Source of the DNA: Pteria penguin
Lineage: Eukaryota; Mollusca; Bivalvia; Pterioida; Pteriidae
DNA: 64,000 nucleotides
Direction of reading: 5' to 3'
NCBI GenBank assembly: GCA_035048485.1
Contig: CM068593.1
Location: 4,411,151-4,475,150, forward strand
Part shown: in pieces, positions 1 through 12,785 of the stretch
Position numbering within the stretch: the stretch's first letter is position 1
How the letters are laid out: the number at the start of each line of letters is the position of its first letter
The notes under the pieces: generated by a model
Seen by the model: only the letters and a program-made list of their open reading frames with translations
Database searches by the model: none
What the model was told of the DNA's origin: nothing
Translations under genes and position numbers: made by a program

Positions 1-2219
1 CAATCACAGGCCCCCGGGACATCTGTTATACCAGACAAAATAGGCATAGGCAATCACAGGCCCCCGAGACATCTGTTATACCAGACAATATAGGTATAGA
101 CAATCACAGGCCCCTGGGACATCTGTTATACCAGACAAAATAGGCATAGGTAATCACAGGCCCCCGGGGCATCTGTTATACCACAAAATAGGTATAAGCT
201 ATCACAGGCCCCTGGGGACATCTGTTATACCAGACAAAATAGGTATAGACAATCACAGGCCCCCGGGATATCTGTTATACCATACAAAATAGGTATAGAC
301 AATCAAAGGCCCCCGGGACATCTGTTATACCAGACAAAATAGGCATAGGCAATCACAGGCCCCCGTGACATCTGTTATACCAGACAATATAGGTGTAGGC
401 AATCACAGGCCCCCGGGACATCTGTTATACCAGACAAAATAGGCATAGATAATCACAGGCCCCCGGGGCATCTGTTATACCACAAAATAGGTATAAGCTA
501 TCACAGGCCCCTGGGGACATCTGTTATACCAGACAAAATAGGCATAGACAATCACAGGCCCCCGAGACATCTGTTAAACCAGAAAAAAATAGGCATAGGT
601 AATCACATGCCCCCGGGACATCTGTTATACCAGACAAAATAGGCATAGGCAATCACAGGCCCCGGGACTTCTGTTATACCAGACAAAATAGGTATAGGCA
701 ATCACAGGCCCCCAGGACTTCTGTTATACCAGACAAAATAGGTATAGACAACCACAGGCCCCCGGGACATCTGTTATACCAGACAAAATAGGCATAGGAA
801 ATCACAGGCCCCCGAACATCTGTTATACCAGACAAAATAGGCATAGGCAATCACAGGCCCCCGTGACATCTGTTATTCCAGACAAAATAGGTATAGACAA
901 TCACAGGCCCCCGGGACATCTGTTATACCAGACAAAATAGGTATAGGCAATCACAGGCCCCCGGGACATCTGTTTTACCAGACAAAATAGGTATAGGAAA
1001 TCACAGGCCCCCGTAACATCTGTTATACCAGACAAAATAAGCATAGGCAATCACAGGCCCCCGGGACATCTCTTATACCAGACAAAATAGGTATAGGCAA
1101 TCACAGGCCCCCGGGGCATCTGTTATACCAGACAAAATTGGAAATAGGCAATAACAGGCCCCCGGGAACATCTGTTCTACCAGACAAAATAGGTATAGGC
1201 AATCACAGGCCCCCGGGACATCTGTTATACCAGACAAAATAAGCATAGGCAATCACAGGCCCCCGGGACATCTGTTATACCAGACAAAATAGGCATAGGC
1301 AATCACAGGCCCCCGGGACATCTGTTATACCAGACAAAATAGGCATATACAATCACAGGCCCCCGGGACATCTCTTATACCAGACAAAATAGGTATAGAC
1401 AACCACAGGACCCCGGGACATCTGTTATACCAGACAAAATAGGCATAGGCAATCAGAGGCCCCTGGGACATCCGTTATACCAGACAAAATATGTATAGGC
1501 AATCACAGGCCCCTGGGACATCTGTTTTACCAGACAAAATAGTCATAAGCAATCACAGGCCCCCGGGACATCTGTTATACCAGACAAAATAGGCATAGGC
1601 AATCACAGGCCCCCGGGACATCTCTTATACCAGACAAAATAGGTATAGGCAATCACAGGCCCCCGGGGCATCTGTTTTATCAGACAAAATAGGTATAGGC
1701 AATCACAGGCCCCCGGGGCATCTGTTATACCAGACAAAATAGGTATAGGCAATCACAGGCCTTCGGGACATCTGTTATACCAGATAAAATAGGCATAGGG
1801 AATCACAGGCCTTCGGGACATCTGTTATACCAGACAAAATAGGCATAGGCAATCACAGGCCCCCGGGACATCTTTTATACCAGACAAAATAGGTATAGGA
1901 AATCACAGGCCCCCCGGGACATCCGTTATACCAGACAAAATAGGCATAGGTAATCACAGGCCCCCGGAGCATCTGTTATACCAGACAAAATAGGTATAGG
2001 CAATCACAGGCACCCGGGACATCCGTTATACTAGACAAAATAGGCATAGGCTATCACAGGCCCTCGGGACATCTTTTATACCAGACAAAAAGGTGTAGGC
2101 AACCACAGGCCCCCGTGACATCTGTTTTACCAGACAAAATAGGTATAGGCAATCACAGGCCCCCGGAACATCTGTTATACCAGACAAAATTGGAAATAGG
2201 CAATAACAGGCCCTTGGAA
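1..2219. repeat. 50-bp satellite array, about 44 copies, open at left edge
   Basis: Head-to-tail units of 50 bp. Each carries the block caatcacaggcccccgggac, then atctgttataccagac, then aaaataggcatagg or aaaataggtatagg. Units differ by point changes (c/t in the C-run, g/a near the end) and 1-bp indels, so this is an old, partly homogenised minisatellite. The last units decay at about 2160-2219. Minus-strand open frames through the end of the array are by-products of the repeat. Confidence 0.97.
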
Positions 2220-2290
2220 CGAACAATGATGGGACCAGGTACCTTAGAGGAGTAAGCACCTCCTGGTAACAACCGTCGTGATTATTTGAG
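2220..2290 (+). repeat. relic of a dispersed repeat (accaggt..gtaagc..ctcctg family)
   Basis: The block gggaccaggtacctta followed by gaggagtaagcacctcctgg resembles 26895-26945 (plus) and the reverse complement of 3415-3480. All three share gagaccaggt, a short spacer, gtaagc and ctcctg. I know no name for it. It looks like a low-copy dispersed element at the edge of the satellite. Confidence 0.4.
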
Positions 2291-3700
2291 TCTGTATAAC
2301 TCGTAGTCATCCCAATAACTAGTCATTCCGGCAATTAGTACGCATGTCTGTCATAATTACGTCATGTCACGGGAATGACATCATATTCGCTGTTTCAAAA
2401 TGGAGGAGTAGTCAGAAAATAAATTTGGTGAGAATTTAGTGTAATAAATACCAGATTAAAGATTTTAGATGGGGATCCAAAATGCTGATGACCACTAGTA
2501 TTCGCATCACATAGGGAATTTGGTAGAAGATAATGGACCATTTGACCAAGAGTATTATAGGCTAAGAGCTCATTCTTGATCAAAGACACATGTATAATAT
2601 ACATATTATTTGGTCGTACTTGTCAATGGATATCGTAAAAAAACTAAACAATCTACTCATATCTATCTATATTAAATATTATTTGGGGTCTTTTTATCTA
2701 TGTATTACGCAATAACAAAACACATACATTATTCTGGGGGGGGGGGGGGGGGGGGGGGTTAATTGTAATAGCAAAAACACAGACATTCTTTGAAGACAAA
2801 AGGGCCATGATGCTTACCACAAGTTTCGACTTGTAATGGATTTGGTTGATTGAATTTTCAAACCGCGTTTTTTTTTTTTTTTTGGCTGTCTCAGATTCAC
2901 AAGTGATAACGGTAGGTTAAATTCAAAAGAACTGTGCATTGTACTTAGTATGTATTTTCTTATTTTCACAATACTAGTTGATATAATTTTAATAAAATAA
3001 ACAATATAACAAATTGAACATCAAAGGAAAAGCGCTGGAAAAAGATGACTTAGTGGTATGACAAAAACATCCACATGCATAGCACGCAGAACAGATCATA
3101 ATGTTTGACGTATATTTCCTTATACCTACAAATTATTTATATATTGGGCGATGTTGGATAGAAATTAAGATGTTTAACTATAGTACGAGAGATCATAAGA
3201 TTTAGGTATGTCAGTAAAATGGGAAAAATGTTCATGTCGACAATGCAATGAAGAGACGAGTGCTAATGGGCAGGGTTTCACTTAAGTGTTATTATACCAT
3301 TTTTCCTGATGTTATGTGGCACAGTGTACACAGTGTTCACATTCATATATATACAGTGCTGAATTATTTTGTTTCGTCTGTATGTCAGGGCATTCGCAGC
3401 GGGTGTGGCTAGCCAAACAGGAGACGCTAACTCCTCCAGGGCAATTGGTCTCACCTCTGAATTTCAGGGGTCCGTGAAAGTCCCCTGTGGTTCATTGTTG
3501 TTAGTGCCATAGTCATGTGACACAAGTTATTTTCATATTTTACATTTATGTTGATCCATAGTAACTGAGGATAGAACATATTTGTTTTTCTACATCAGAA
3601 AATTAATACTGACTAGTGGACTCTGTCAGAAAATGCAAAGACTGAAAATCTTATAGTATACCAAGTCTTAGTCGGAAAATAGAGAGAAAGATAGCGGCCA
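2291..3700. other. AT-rich stretch, no gene seen
   Basis: No convincing exon on either strand. It contains a poly-G run (about 2737-2758), a T-run near 2868-2884, and at 3415-3480 a minus-strand copy of the dispersed repeat also seen at 2220 and 26895. Confidence 0.6.
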
Positions 3701-3949
3701 GGGGCCAGTTGTTCGAAACTTTAACCACTGGTTAAGCTAACGAATGGTTAAATGTCATCCGACTATATCTTTGAAATGAGAAAACTTTATGTCATAGTCT
3801 GTGTACTGATTTCTAGCATATGAAACAAACTTTGTAAAGTAATTTTGATTTTTACACAGAAATCAAATAAATTAAATTGTCTTTCAAACTCTCCAGCTTT
3901 AACCACTGGTTAGCTTAACCAGTGATTAAAGTTTAGAATAACTGGCGCC
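3701..3949. mobile_element. MITE with about 41-bp terminal inverted repeats
   Basis: The left end reads ggggccagttgttcgaaact and continues ttaaccactggttaagctaac. The right end, reverse-complemented, gives nearly the same 41 bases. The interior of about 165 bp is AT-rich with no coding capacity, so this is a non-autonomous DNA element. A possible short duplication, gccagg, flanks both ends, but it overlaps the termini and is uncertain. A lone right-hand end of the same family lies at 31302-31352. Confidence 0.7.
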
Positions 3950-4182
3950 AGGACACACTCAAATATTTGACCGCCTCAAGGGCAGACAATTGACTTGATT
4001 GAGTTTAGGCATGTACGTAAGATAGAAAGAAAGAAATTAAGAAAGAAGTAAATAAAACTCAATAACAAAATAAAAAATCAATATCAACAAACAAAATAAT
4101 CAATCCATTTTTCAAATGAATTTTCAAATCAGATGCTAGCATAATTCCATATTGCTTATATTTTGTATACGATTTATTTTAG

Positions 4183-4281
4183 GGTCAAAGCGAAATACCG
4201 GATATGCGAGAGAAAAGTGTAGACCTGGTGCCCAGTATGCCAGGCAGGCTTATGTGTTTGGGACTGTTTCAGAAAATCTAA
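4183..4281 (+). CDS. possible terminal exon, unknown protein
   Basis: A good splice acceptor (gatttattttag) is followed by 33 codons open to a TAA. The peptide begins GQSEIPDMREKSVDLVPSMP and ends LGLFQKI. Its composition is more protein-like than the AT-rich surroundings. No partner exon was found upstream and I do not recognise the sequence. It could be chance. Confidence 0.22.
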   Translation, partial: GQSEIPDMREKSVDLVPSMPGRLMCLGLFQKI

Positions 4282-6350
4282 CACTGTTTGACACTATAGA
4301 AAAAATCATCAAAAGAATAAATTTTGTATAAAATATCTTATTTTATGTCACTTTAATTAATGGTTCTTACATATGTTTCTGGGAGGCAGAGGGTTACGAA
4401 TAATAGATAGTGATGTTTAAAAGATTTTGTGGGATCCAGAGAGTTAAGCACTTTTTCATATTTCATATTGTCGAAGACGCTATTGGGTGTTTTATCGATG
4501 GTGAACCATATGTTTTCCGCTTAGAAACCCTCTTTCAAATGGTTATTGTAAATTTACCATAAATTGTTGTATCGTCATGAAACCTGCTTCTCTTGTCAAA
4601 ATACTTTACTAAAAATTAAAAATAGAAAGGGGGCGGGGGGGGGGGGCAAAATATACACGAAATGTGTTTTGTTTAAATCATTTCATTTGTTTATTATGAA
4701 TTCTTAGATTTAGTTATCACTGTTTTTAATATAGGGTATTCCCTTATATATACTGACATAATTTAGCATAATTCCGAAGTTAATAGTTATCGATTGTTTA
4801 ATAATTCTGTCATAAGGATTTTATAGTCACTTTGGTAAGTGGGGGTGTAAAACTGTAAAAGCGGAGAGGTGCATGGCGAATGCCGACTTTTACATAATTC
4901 ACAAGGAAGCATTCTAGTGAAATGTAGTTTATGTTGCATCCAAATATAATTTTCATTTATTACAAGAACAACAATTTAATTTCAAGACCTAAGTTTAAAT
5001 GATTGTATGGAAATCTGACACCAGCAAAATATGTAGGTAAAAAGAACCAAAAACAATATCGAAAATAAACAAAAATAATACCAAAACCAAAACAACAACA
5101 AAAATATAAGTAATAACACATGTTGACTGAAGCTTATTCCATTCCTTTTTAATTTGTTGTTATCACTGCAGTGCAAATGTTCATGATAAACATATCAGAA
5201 TATTTATGAATTTTCATATTGACATGAAAAAATATATATAAGGATATAAATCGCGACTTGCTAATTTCCTTATCTTTGTTATTGCAGATATTTCCCGGGA
5301 ACAATGACCAGAATACTAAAAAAATAAATATGATCAATCCATATCTTCTCACCACCGGAGTGCGTCTTCATCCTACAAGTTGGCATGACCATCCTAGTGT
5401 ACGTCTTGACGTCATTGGTTGTTCACCATAAAGAATTACAAAAGTTGGCACCTGATATCTTAAATGTTGATTGATGTATAATGATAAGCCATCAAAAGAA
5501 CACAGCTTACATCCAGTCTAATTCGTCTTTGTGTGCCCACCCCTCTCCAAAACAAAGCAGAATACTTTAAAACTTATAATATAATTTTGTGGATATGCTA
5601 AATGTTTTATGCGTGCCTTTAGCACTGAATATATTGAAGGGAGGACAATATGAAATACGATTGAAATGCATTGAAGACACAATACAGTTTCTCTTTTGGG
5701 GGGAGTTAATGTGTTTGGAAAATATATATACTATAAATAGATATGATAGTTATAAATCCACAGTTCATTATGCCATCTTCTACATTTACAGTCTATACAT
5801 CGTAATTCTGTTTGTGGCGCATACAATTGCATCGTTTTACAAAGAATATTTATCAAATTATAACATAAATATGAAAAATGGAAAATGAATTTTGAAAAAA
5901 ATTGATCTACGGAAGATATTAAAAATTAACCAAAAATGAATAACGCATTATTTTAAAACTCCGCAGTGTGAGATTTATTTTCCCAGAAATAAAAATGTAA
6001 TTTAACAAGAAAACTTAAATACAACTTAAATTATGGCCAACATCTTAGTCAGCAAATATAGTACATTTTCTGCCTTCCAAATTCATTTTTTCAGTTCATA
6101 TTACCAATTAAGATATTTAAATATTTTATTATCGTTTTATTTTATGCTTGTTTACTCAAACTTTTCTAGTATCAGAGAGATATTCACTTATTACGAAAAT
6201 TTATATAGCATGTTTTACCTGCATTAAACAAAACAAACTGTAATTTATCATCCAGATTTTTTTCACTGTATATCACATGTATGTCACATTTTACTCAATC
6301 ATTACATTAGGTGATGTATGCTGTAATTCACGATTTCGATCTTTCACCGA
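4282..6350. other. AT-rich intergenic DNA
   Basis: Open frames here (for example 5589-5888 plus) are low-complexity Ile/Tyr/Asn-rich translations of AT-rich DNA without splice or start context. There is a G-run at 4628-4647. No gene can be supported. Confidence 0.6.
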
Positions 6351-6351
6351 A

Positions 6352-6655
6352 CTCATGGTGAATATAAATACAAACTCATTGTAAATGTATATACAAACTC
6401 ATTGTGAATATAAATACAAACTCATTGTGAATGTATATACAAACTCATTGTGAATATAAATACAAACTCATTGTGAATGTATATACAAACTCACGGTGAA
6501 TGTATATACCAACTCATTGTGAATGTATATACAAACTCATTGTGAATGTATATACAAACTCACGGTGAATGTATATACAAACTCATGGTGAATGTATATA
6601 CAAACTCATGGTGAATGTATATACAAACTCATGATGAATGTATATACAAACTCTT
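6352..6655. repeat. 23-bp minisatellite, about 13 copies
   Basis: Units of the form aaactcattgtg plus aatgtatatac, or the variant aatataaatac, repeat about every 23 bp. Two unit types alternate at the left end and the array becomes uniform to the right (aaactcatggtg variants). Confidence 0.9.
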
Positions 6656-8485
6656 TCTGGTCTTCATATGATTATCTGATCGCTTTGTCATATATTCATT
6701 TTTTTTTTGGTTTAAATGAACGATTAGTGTCAATAACTCTCCGTCAAAGGTTTGCGTTTTAGTATTTATAGTGTTTATAGAGTGAGGGAGATCGATCACG
6801 GTAAATGATCACGGTAAATGATCACGGTTCTCTATGGCCCATGACTAATGTACCATAACATTCAAAGACATGTCGTTTAAAGTAAATGCACACCTATATA
6901 CCAAAATGCTTCAATTATTCAACAACCTTTTAAAAACGAAGTGCCAATCCATAACTGTTCCACAAACATACTATGAAAGGTAGGCAAGCGTACATTTAAG
7001 AAAGGAAGAAAGGAAGAGGGCAGAATATGTAGTTTAAGGTAGCTGATGGATAATGATCACATATTAGGACAGACTATACCTAGTTTATTTTTCGTATATT
7101 TTTTTATTCCTATGCAGATCTATCTTTAAAAGTGAAATTTAAATACTAAGACAAATCATAAATCTAAATTTCATATTACAGAATTGATTAAAGTAGAAAA
7201 CTGACATGATGATAGAGTATAAATGGAGAGAAATTTATATAGGGGAAATCGTCCAATTCATTATTCTATTTTTCAAAAATATTTACTCCTACTCCCTTAA
7301 TTTCTATTTAAAAGAGATGGAAATATGATTTAAATTTCCGAAGCAATAAAGTCAATTTTTGTCATAACCTTGTGTCTGCTTTTGTGTATCTTACAATTTC
7401 ATAACGTATTTAACTAATACTGTCGGCTCAGTCTTTACATATCAAAGCATTTCATGGTAATGTTCCAGAAGATAATTTGATACATCAAACAATTTACAGA
7501 TTTACAAACAATTCTATATAGACTTCAAATAGACTGCACCTATATTGGTAAATGCTATATATTTCAATGAGTGAAAATATAAAAACATTAAAGTATTTTA
7601 ATTTTGACCAATTACTTAATAATTCATGAACCAAATCATTCCCCTACCCCATTTTCTCAAGATTGAAATGCATCAAAAATCAATATTTTATATATTTTAG
7701 TTTTATTGTTTGGTATTTGACTTTCTATGCATTTAAATATAAAAAAGTACATGTATACATGCACTTCAGCAATATCATTCATAAAATCATTATATTCATT
7801 ATATTGTAGCTCAAGATAGTAAAAAGGATAATATGATACCAGTAGTTCAAAAATAATATCAAAGATACACAGTGTAATAATAAAAAAAAGATTAAAGACA
7901 ATCAACCTATACTAAACATTTTCTATGTTTTAAACCGTAGTCAGAAAATTATTTAATATTCAAAATAATTAGTTTCATCGATTATTTATCATTTTATAAA
8001 GAAACACCCCTTCTTTACTTCTAGGGAAAATAAAATACAGTGCAAATAAATATGAAGCACTACAAACTCCATAATTTGTCTTCCCTGTTTTCAGTTTAAT
8101 GCACTTTGTAAACCATGGGTATTTCTGACAGGGCACTTTTTCACATAGCAGTTATCACTCTCACATTTATATATATATGTACACGGCCGAAATTGTGGTC
8201 GATATTTTCTTTGGATTTTTTAGGTCTTCGTACATGTATACGCTTTTGTCAAGTAAAGACGAATCGTCATTTAGGATACTTTACTTGCCAAGACCCTTTC
8301 TCAACATCTTTACATTATTATAATTAAAAACATGCTTACAAGCTTACTTTATAGGCGCGGTCATTTTGAATAAATTAATGAATGATAACGCATATAATAT
8401 AATGATAACTGACTAGGGATAACTCGAAAGGGGACTTCCTGCAGAAGATGTGTAAAAGTTTTCTTTATCATTAGATACACGTAGG
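6656..8485. other. AT-rich intergenic DNA
   Basis: No repeat structure or exon that I can support. The plus frame at 8115-8327 has an ATG and a hydrophobic start, but no splice or promoter context. Confidence 0.55.
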
Positions 8486-9712
8486 AAAACATTACCCATC
8501 AGGTACCTTAAGCCATATCTCCATCAGGTACTTTAAGTCATATCCCCATCAGGTACCTTAAGTCATTGCCCATCAGTTACCTTAAGTTATATCCCCATCA
8601 GGTACCGTAAGTCATATCCCCATCAGGTACCTTTAGTCATTATACATTAGGTACCTTAAGCCATATCCCCATCAGGTACCTTAAGTCATATCCACATCAG
8701 GTACCTTAAATCATATCCACATCAGGTACCTGTAGTCATTATCCATCAAGTACCTTACGTCATTACCCATCAGGTACCTTAAATCATATCCACATCAGGT
8801 ACCTGTAGTCATTATCCATCAAGTACCTTACGTCATTACCCATCAGGTACCTTAAGTCATATCCACATCAGGTACCTTAAGTCATTACCCATCAGGTACC
8901 TTAAGTCATTACCCATCAGTTACCTTATGTCATTACCCATCAGGTACCTTAAGTCATATCCACATCAGGTACCTTAAGTCATTACCCATCAGTTACCTTA
9001 TGTCATTACCCATCAGGTACCTTAAGTCATATCCACATCAGGTACCTTAAGTCATTACCCATCAGGTACCTTAAGTCATTGCCCATCAGTTACCTTATGT
9101 CATTACCTATCAGGTACCTTAAGTCATATCCACATCAGGTACCTTAAGTCATTACCCATCAGGGACCTTAAGTCATTACCCATCAGGTACCTAAAGTCAT
9201 TACCCATCAGGTACCTTACGTCATTACCCATCAGTTACCTTATGTCATTACCCATCAGGTACCTTAAGTCATTACCCATCAGTTACCTTATGTCATTGCC
9301 CATCAGTTACCTTATGTCATATCCACATCAGGCACCTTATGTCATTACCCATCAGGTACCTTATGTCATTACCCATCAGGTACCTTATGTCATTACCCAT
9401 CAGTTACCTTATGTCATTACCCATCAGTTACCTTATGTCATTACCCATCAGGTACCTTAAGTCATTACCCATCAGTTACCTTATGTCATTACCCATCAGG
9501 TACCTTAAGTCATTACCCATCAGTTACCTTATGTCATTACCCATCAGTTACCTTATGTCATTGCCCATCAGTTACCTTATGTCATATCCACATCAGGCAC
9601 CTTATGTCATTACCCATCAGGTACCTTATGTCATTACCCATCAGTTACCTTATGTCATTACCCATCAGTTACCTTATGTCATTACCCATCAAATACCTTA
9701 TGTGATATCCCC
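8486..9712. repeat. 24-bp minisatellite, about 50 copies
   Basis: Units of catcaggtaccttaagtcat plus tacc, with variants cagttacc, ttatgtcat and a 25-bp form containing atatccacat. Because 24 is a multiple of 3, frames stay open over long stretches (for example 9242-9767) and translate to an 8-residue repeat. These are not evidence of coding. Blocks of several units are themselves repeated, as around 8700-8840. Confidence 0.95.
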
Positions 9713-9771
9713 AAAGATAAAGGGAGATTTTTATTATATGTTATATAGTATTCCTCATAATTATTGAGAAA

Positions 9772-10013
9772 ATAATTTGTAGAATTTAATACATGAAGAT
9801 ACTGTTTAAAAACAAAATATATGCTTTCAATCATTTATAATGAACATACATTTCATAGTCTGGTCAAAGCTAATATTTAACTATAATTTGTAGAATTTAA
9901 TACATGAAGATACTTTTTAAAAACAAAATATATGCTTTCAATCATTTATAATGAACATACATTTCATAGTCTGGTCAAAGCTAATATTTAACTATAACTT
10001 GACGAGTCCAGAA
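9772..10013. repeat. tandem duplication of a 121-bp segment
   Basis: The segment starting ataatttgtagaatttaata at 9772 recurs at 9893 with only a few changes, ending ctaatatttaactata each time. It is a recent single-step tandem duplication of otherwise unique AT-rich DNA. Confidence 0.9.
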
Positions 10014-10349
10014 CATCAATGTTTTTCTCATGAAACCAGTTCGTGGTTAGCTTTCTTTTCTCCCTTGTTCAATTTTTCTATTTTGAATAATAATGTCGTC
10101 TGCTACGTTAAGAGGAGATAACAGAGTTGTCTTTCTTTGCATATGACCCTAATGTATTCTTTTTATATTCATTTAAGATTAGATAGAGACAAAAAGCCAC
10201 TTTTCTCATACAGCTGATTCAGATGTCTTTCTTTCTTTAGGCAATATAGAAACTTTTCACCACGGAACTAAAACATTTAATATAGCACAGTTCCTTAATT
10301 TGGTCAGTACAAATATATTCCCATTGTTTATTATTATCATGATTTACTT

Positions 10350-10770
10350 ATGTTGATGTCGCCTTACATATTTTGATAACAACATATTATTATGTAAACG
10401 TTTCGTTTTGTCATAAAATTTCTATAATTTCTCTTCTTGAGAAACCTGTTGATCTATGTTATCTATAAGGAGGATTATTTATACATTTTTAAATGTGCGT
10501 CCTTTGATTGTGCTGCTTTTGCGGTGAATGGGAAAGTGGTCGCTTTTAAACCGGTTAACCACACCAAATGAATGACGCTTGTTACTTCAGTTGACCGTCC
10601 CAAGTCGGTATCGTAACCGCAACACAATCGAATATTTTTGTAATGTCATTTTTTCCGTGTATATTCTACTATTATCATGTTTTGTGTGCATGTCCTTGGT
10701 GATTTGTGTCATACAGCTTTGTCAGATGTCTTCTGCTTTCTCTTTTATCATATGTATACTGATTATAGAA
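10350..10770 (+). mobile_element. 3' tail of reverse-transcriptase element, copy A
   Basis: It carries the conserved 3' module of the family whose coding part is at 12786-13608. The blocks are gttgatgtcgccttacatat, ggaggattatttata, cctttgattgtgctgc, accggttaaccacacc, ttgaccgtcc, and the terminal cagatgtcttctg followed by tttctctttta. No reverse transcriptase coding remains, so this is a 5'-truncated copy. Confidence 0.75.
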
Positions 10771-11429
10771 AGCTTGTATATTGATTTGCCTGTTGTCGAA
10801 TGAATGTTTCAAATAAATTTTTCTTAAATGTAAATGTTATTGACTTATCTGTAGTCCCACTGCAAACTTATTCTATGCATATTTTTAGGTGGGTAAAACT
10901 GAGATATACTTACTGTTTATAAAACTATAATTTGAAGGAAGACTGGACAGATGCCAGGTTGGATTGACCTACATTAATCGCACTCGACCCCCTGATAATT
11001 ACATTAACTCATCACCTATCGCAAGCTCTACATGGCGATACTATTATCATGACTATGATCATGGTGTATCACTACTTTTCCCCTTGAGTACTTTTAGTCT
11101 ATGCTTTCGTTAACCACGCCGTTATATATATTCCTATCGTTTTTCGGAAATAACATAGATAGACATGGAAAGAATTCTTTGTCCAAAATGTAATTTATTT
11201 GTGTACATGTTATCAATGCTTACAGTGTGATTAAGCTATATACATATTGCTATTTTTAAATACATAAATGGTTAAGTGTAGGAAAGTTTGCTATTTTGTA
11301 GACAAATACAAGATCATATTTCTTCCAAGACGCAATTGTACTGAGCAAATTAAAACCTTAAACTTTGGACATACCTAAGAATTCTATCTGTCCCATTATT
11401 TGTGATGTTCAATTTGCATGCGGAATCGT
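10771..11429. other. spacer between element copies
   Basis: No coding or repeat signal that I can name. AT-rich. Confidence 0.5.
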
Positions 11430-11665
11430 AGAGTGTCGTGATTGATAACATTTATATTTTTATGACCTCTCAATATGCCATACCTGTTGACCCTTGTTCT
11501 TTATATGGGGGATTATTTATAAATTTTTAAACGTACGTCCTTTGATTGTTCTGCTGTTACGGCGAGTGGGAAGGTGGGCCCGTAAACCGGTTAACCACAC
11601 CATTTGTAATGTGTTATATGTGCTAGTATATAATTGATATTCATGTATTGTATAGCTCCATGATG
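11430..11665 (+). mobile_element. 3' tail of reverse-transcriptase element, copy B
   Basis: It shares tttatatttttatgacctct, ggggattatttataaatt and accggttaaccacacc with the other tails. Its end (gtgttatatgtgctagtata, then ttgatattcatgtat) is shared only with copy D at 13680-14010, so B and D form a subfamily. Confidence 0.7.
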
Positions 11666-11869
11666 ACTTCTGCCACATAACTGAGCCAGTAACTCCCCTT
11701 TTTTCTCTAACTTGCAGACACTGCTCAGTTCAATGGTTACCAGGGACTTATTGTCATAGCAATGATATCTTCTATTTCAAAAAACAAAATAAAAACAAAA
11801 ACAAAAGCAAAAACGAACAAACAAACAAAAACACTCAAGGCAAATTTTTAGTACTTATCATTGATAATA

Positions 11870-12420
11870 TGAATGTAATTCTAGTGATGTTATTTTAGTT
11901 GTCGATAACCCTGAGTTTCAAAACTATATTACTGACATTTATCCACCTGAACTTCAATTAATCAAAGCTATTACTTACGATAAGGAAACACCTATTGATC
12001 AAGGATCCAAACTCGCTTACAGACGTACACAGCACGATTTAATGAAGTTGATGTCGCCTTACATATTTTGCAAAACAACATATTATTCTACAAACTTGTC
12101 GTGTGTTAACATCTTTTATGACCTCTCGTCTGTTGATCCTTGTTACCTATATGGAGGATTATGTATAAACGTTCATACCTGTGTCCTTTTATTGTGCTGC
12201 AATTTGCGGTGAGTGGGAAGGTGGGCGCCCATGAACCACACCAATTTAGTGACGTTTGTTACTTCAATTGACCGTCCTAAATCGAATATTTTTGTTCTGT
12301 TTTTCCGTGTATATTTTACTATTGCCATGTTTTGTGTGTATGTCTTTGGAGATTTGTGTCATGCAGCTTTGTGAGATGTCTTCTGTTTTCTCTTTCATTG
12401 ATATGATAACATGATCTTCC
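11870..12420 (+). pseudogene. internally deleted reverse-transcriptase element, copy C
   Basis: It starts in the reverse-transcriptase region just after the catalytic box: the translation contains VVDNPEFQNYITDIYPPELQ, matching the downstream copy at 12890-12960. It then jumps to the C-terminal region (peptide IDQGSKLAYRRTQHDLMKLM) and the 3' tail, ending in the family terminus near 12400. About 600 bp of coding sequence present in copy D are missing between the two, so this is a deletion derivative. Confidence 0.65.
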
Positions 12421-12679
12421 CTCGTGATTATGTGCATAATTTATCAAATCAATCAAATAGCTTTACTGATCTAGATATTTGTGAGCATATAATAGAAATA
12501 CATTAGAAATTATATAGTTGCATCTTGCTGTCAATCAGCACCATAGAACTCCATTTGAGGTATAATTGATATATAACAATGAAAATTCTCTTTATATCGA
12601 TGATTTTTATATATAAATCTCACACGATATTACTTATCAAACCATCTTAGAGTAAACGTGTTTCTCTCATTTATATTCT

Positions 12680-12785
12680 TTGATATTGATGGTATGGGGT
12701 CAGACTACTTTAAGCCACCGGGGGATTTAAAGCCAACGGTATGCCAACGGGGTTTGTTTCCTGGGGATTTAATGTGAATGTTTTT
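12680..12785 (+). repeat. dispersed repeat abutting the RT copy; inverted partner at 17863-17945
   Basis: The sequence cagactactttaagccacc, gggggatttaaagccaacg and ctggggattta matches the reverse complement of 17863-17945 (agtactttaaaccgatggg, aatttaagccaacc, aggggatttta). The plus copy stops where reverse transcriptase homology begins. It may be a separate element into which the retroelement inserted. Confidence 0.45.

Noticed and set aside
1..2219. Regular 50-bp repeats considered as a CRISPR array
   Set aside because: There are no unique spacers; the whole unit repeats. The DNA is eukaryotic.
5589..5888. 99-codon plus ORF
   Set aside because: AT-driven composition, no splice or promoter context, no recognisable motif.
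9242..9767. 142-codon ORF with MSLPIRYL-type repeats
   Set aside because: By-product of the 24-bp minisatellite.
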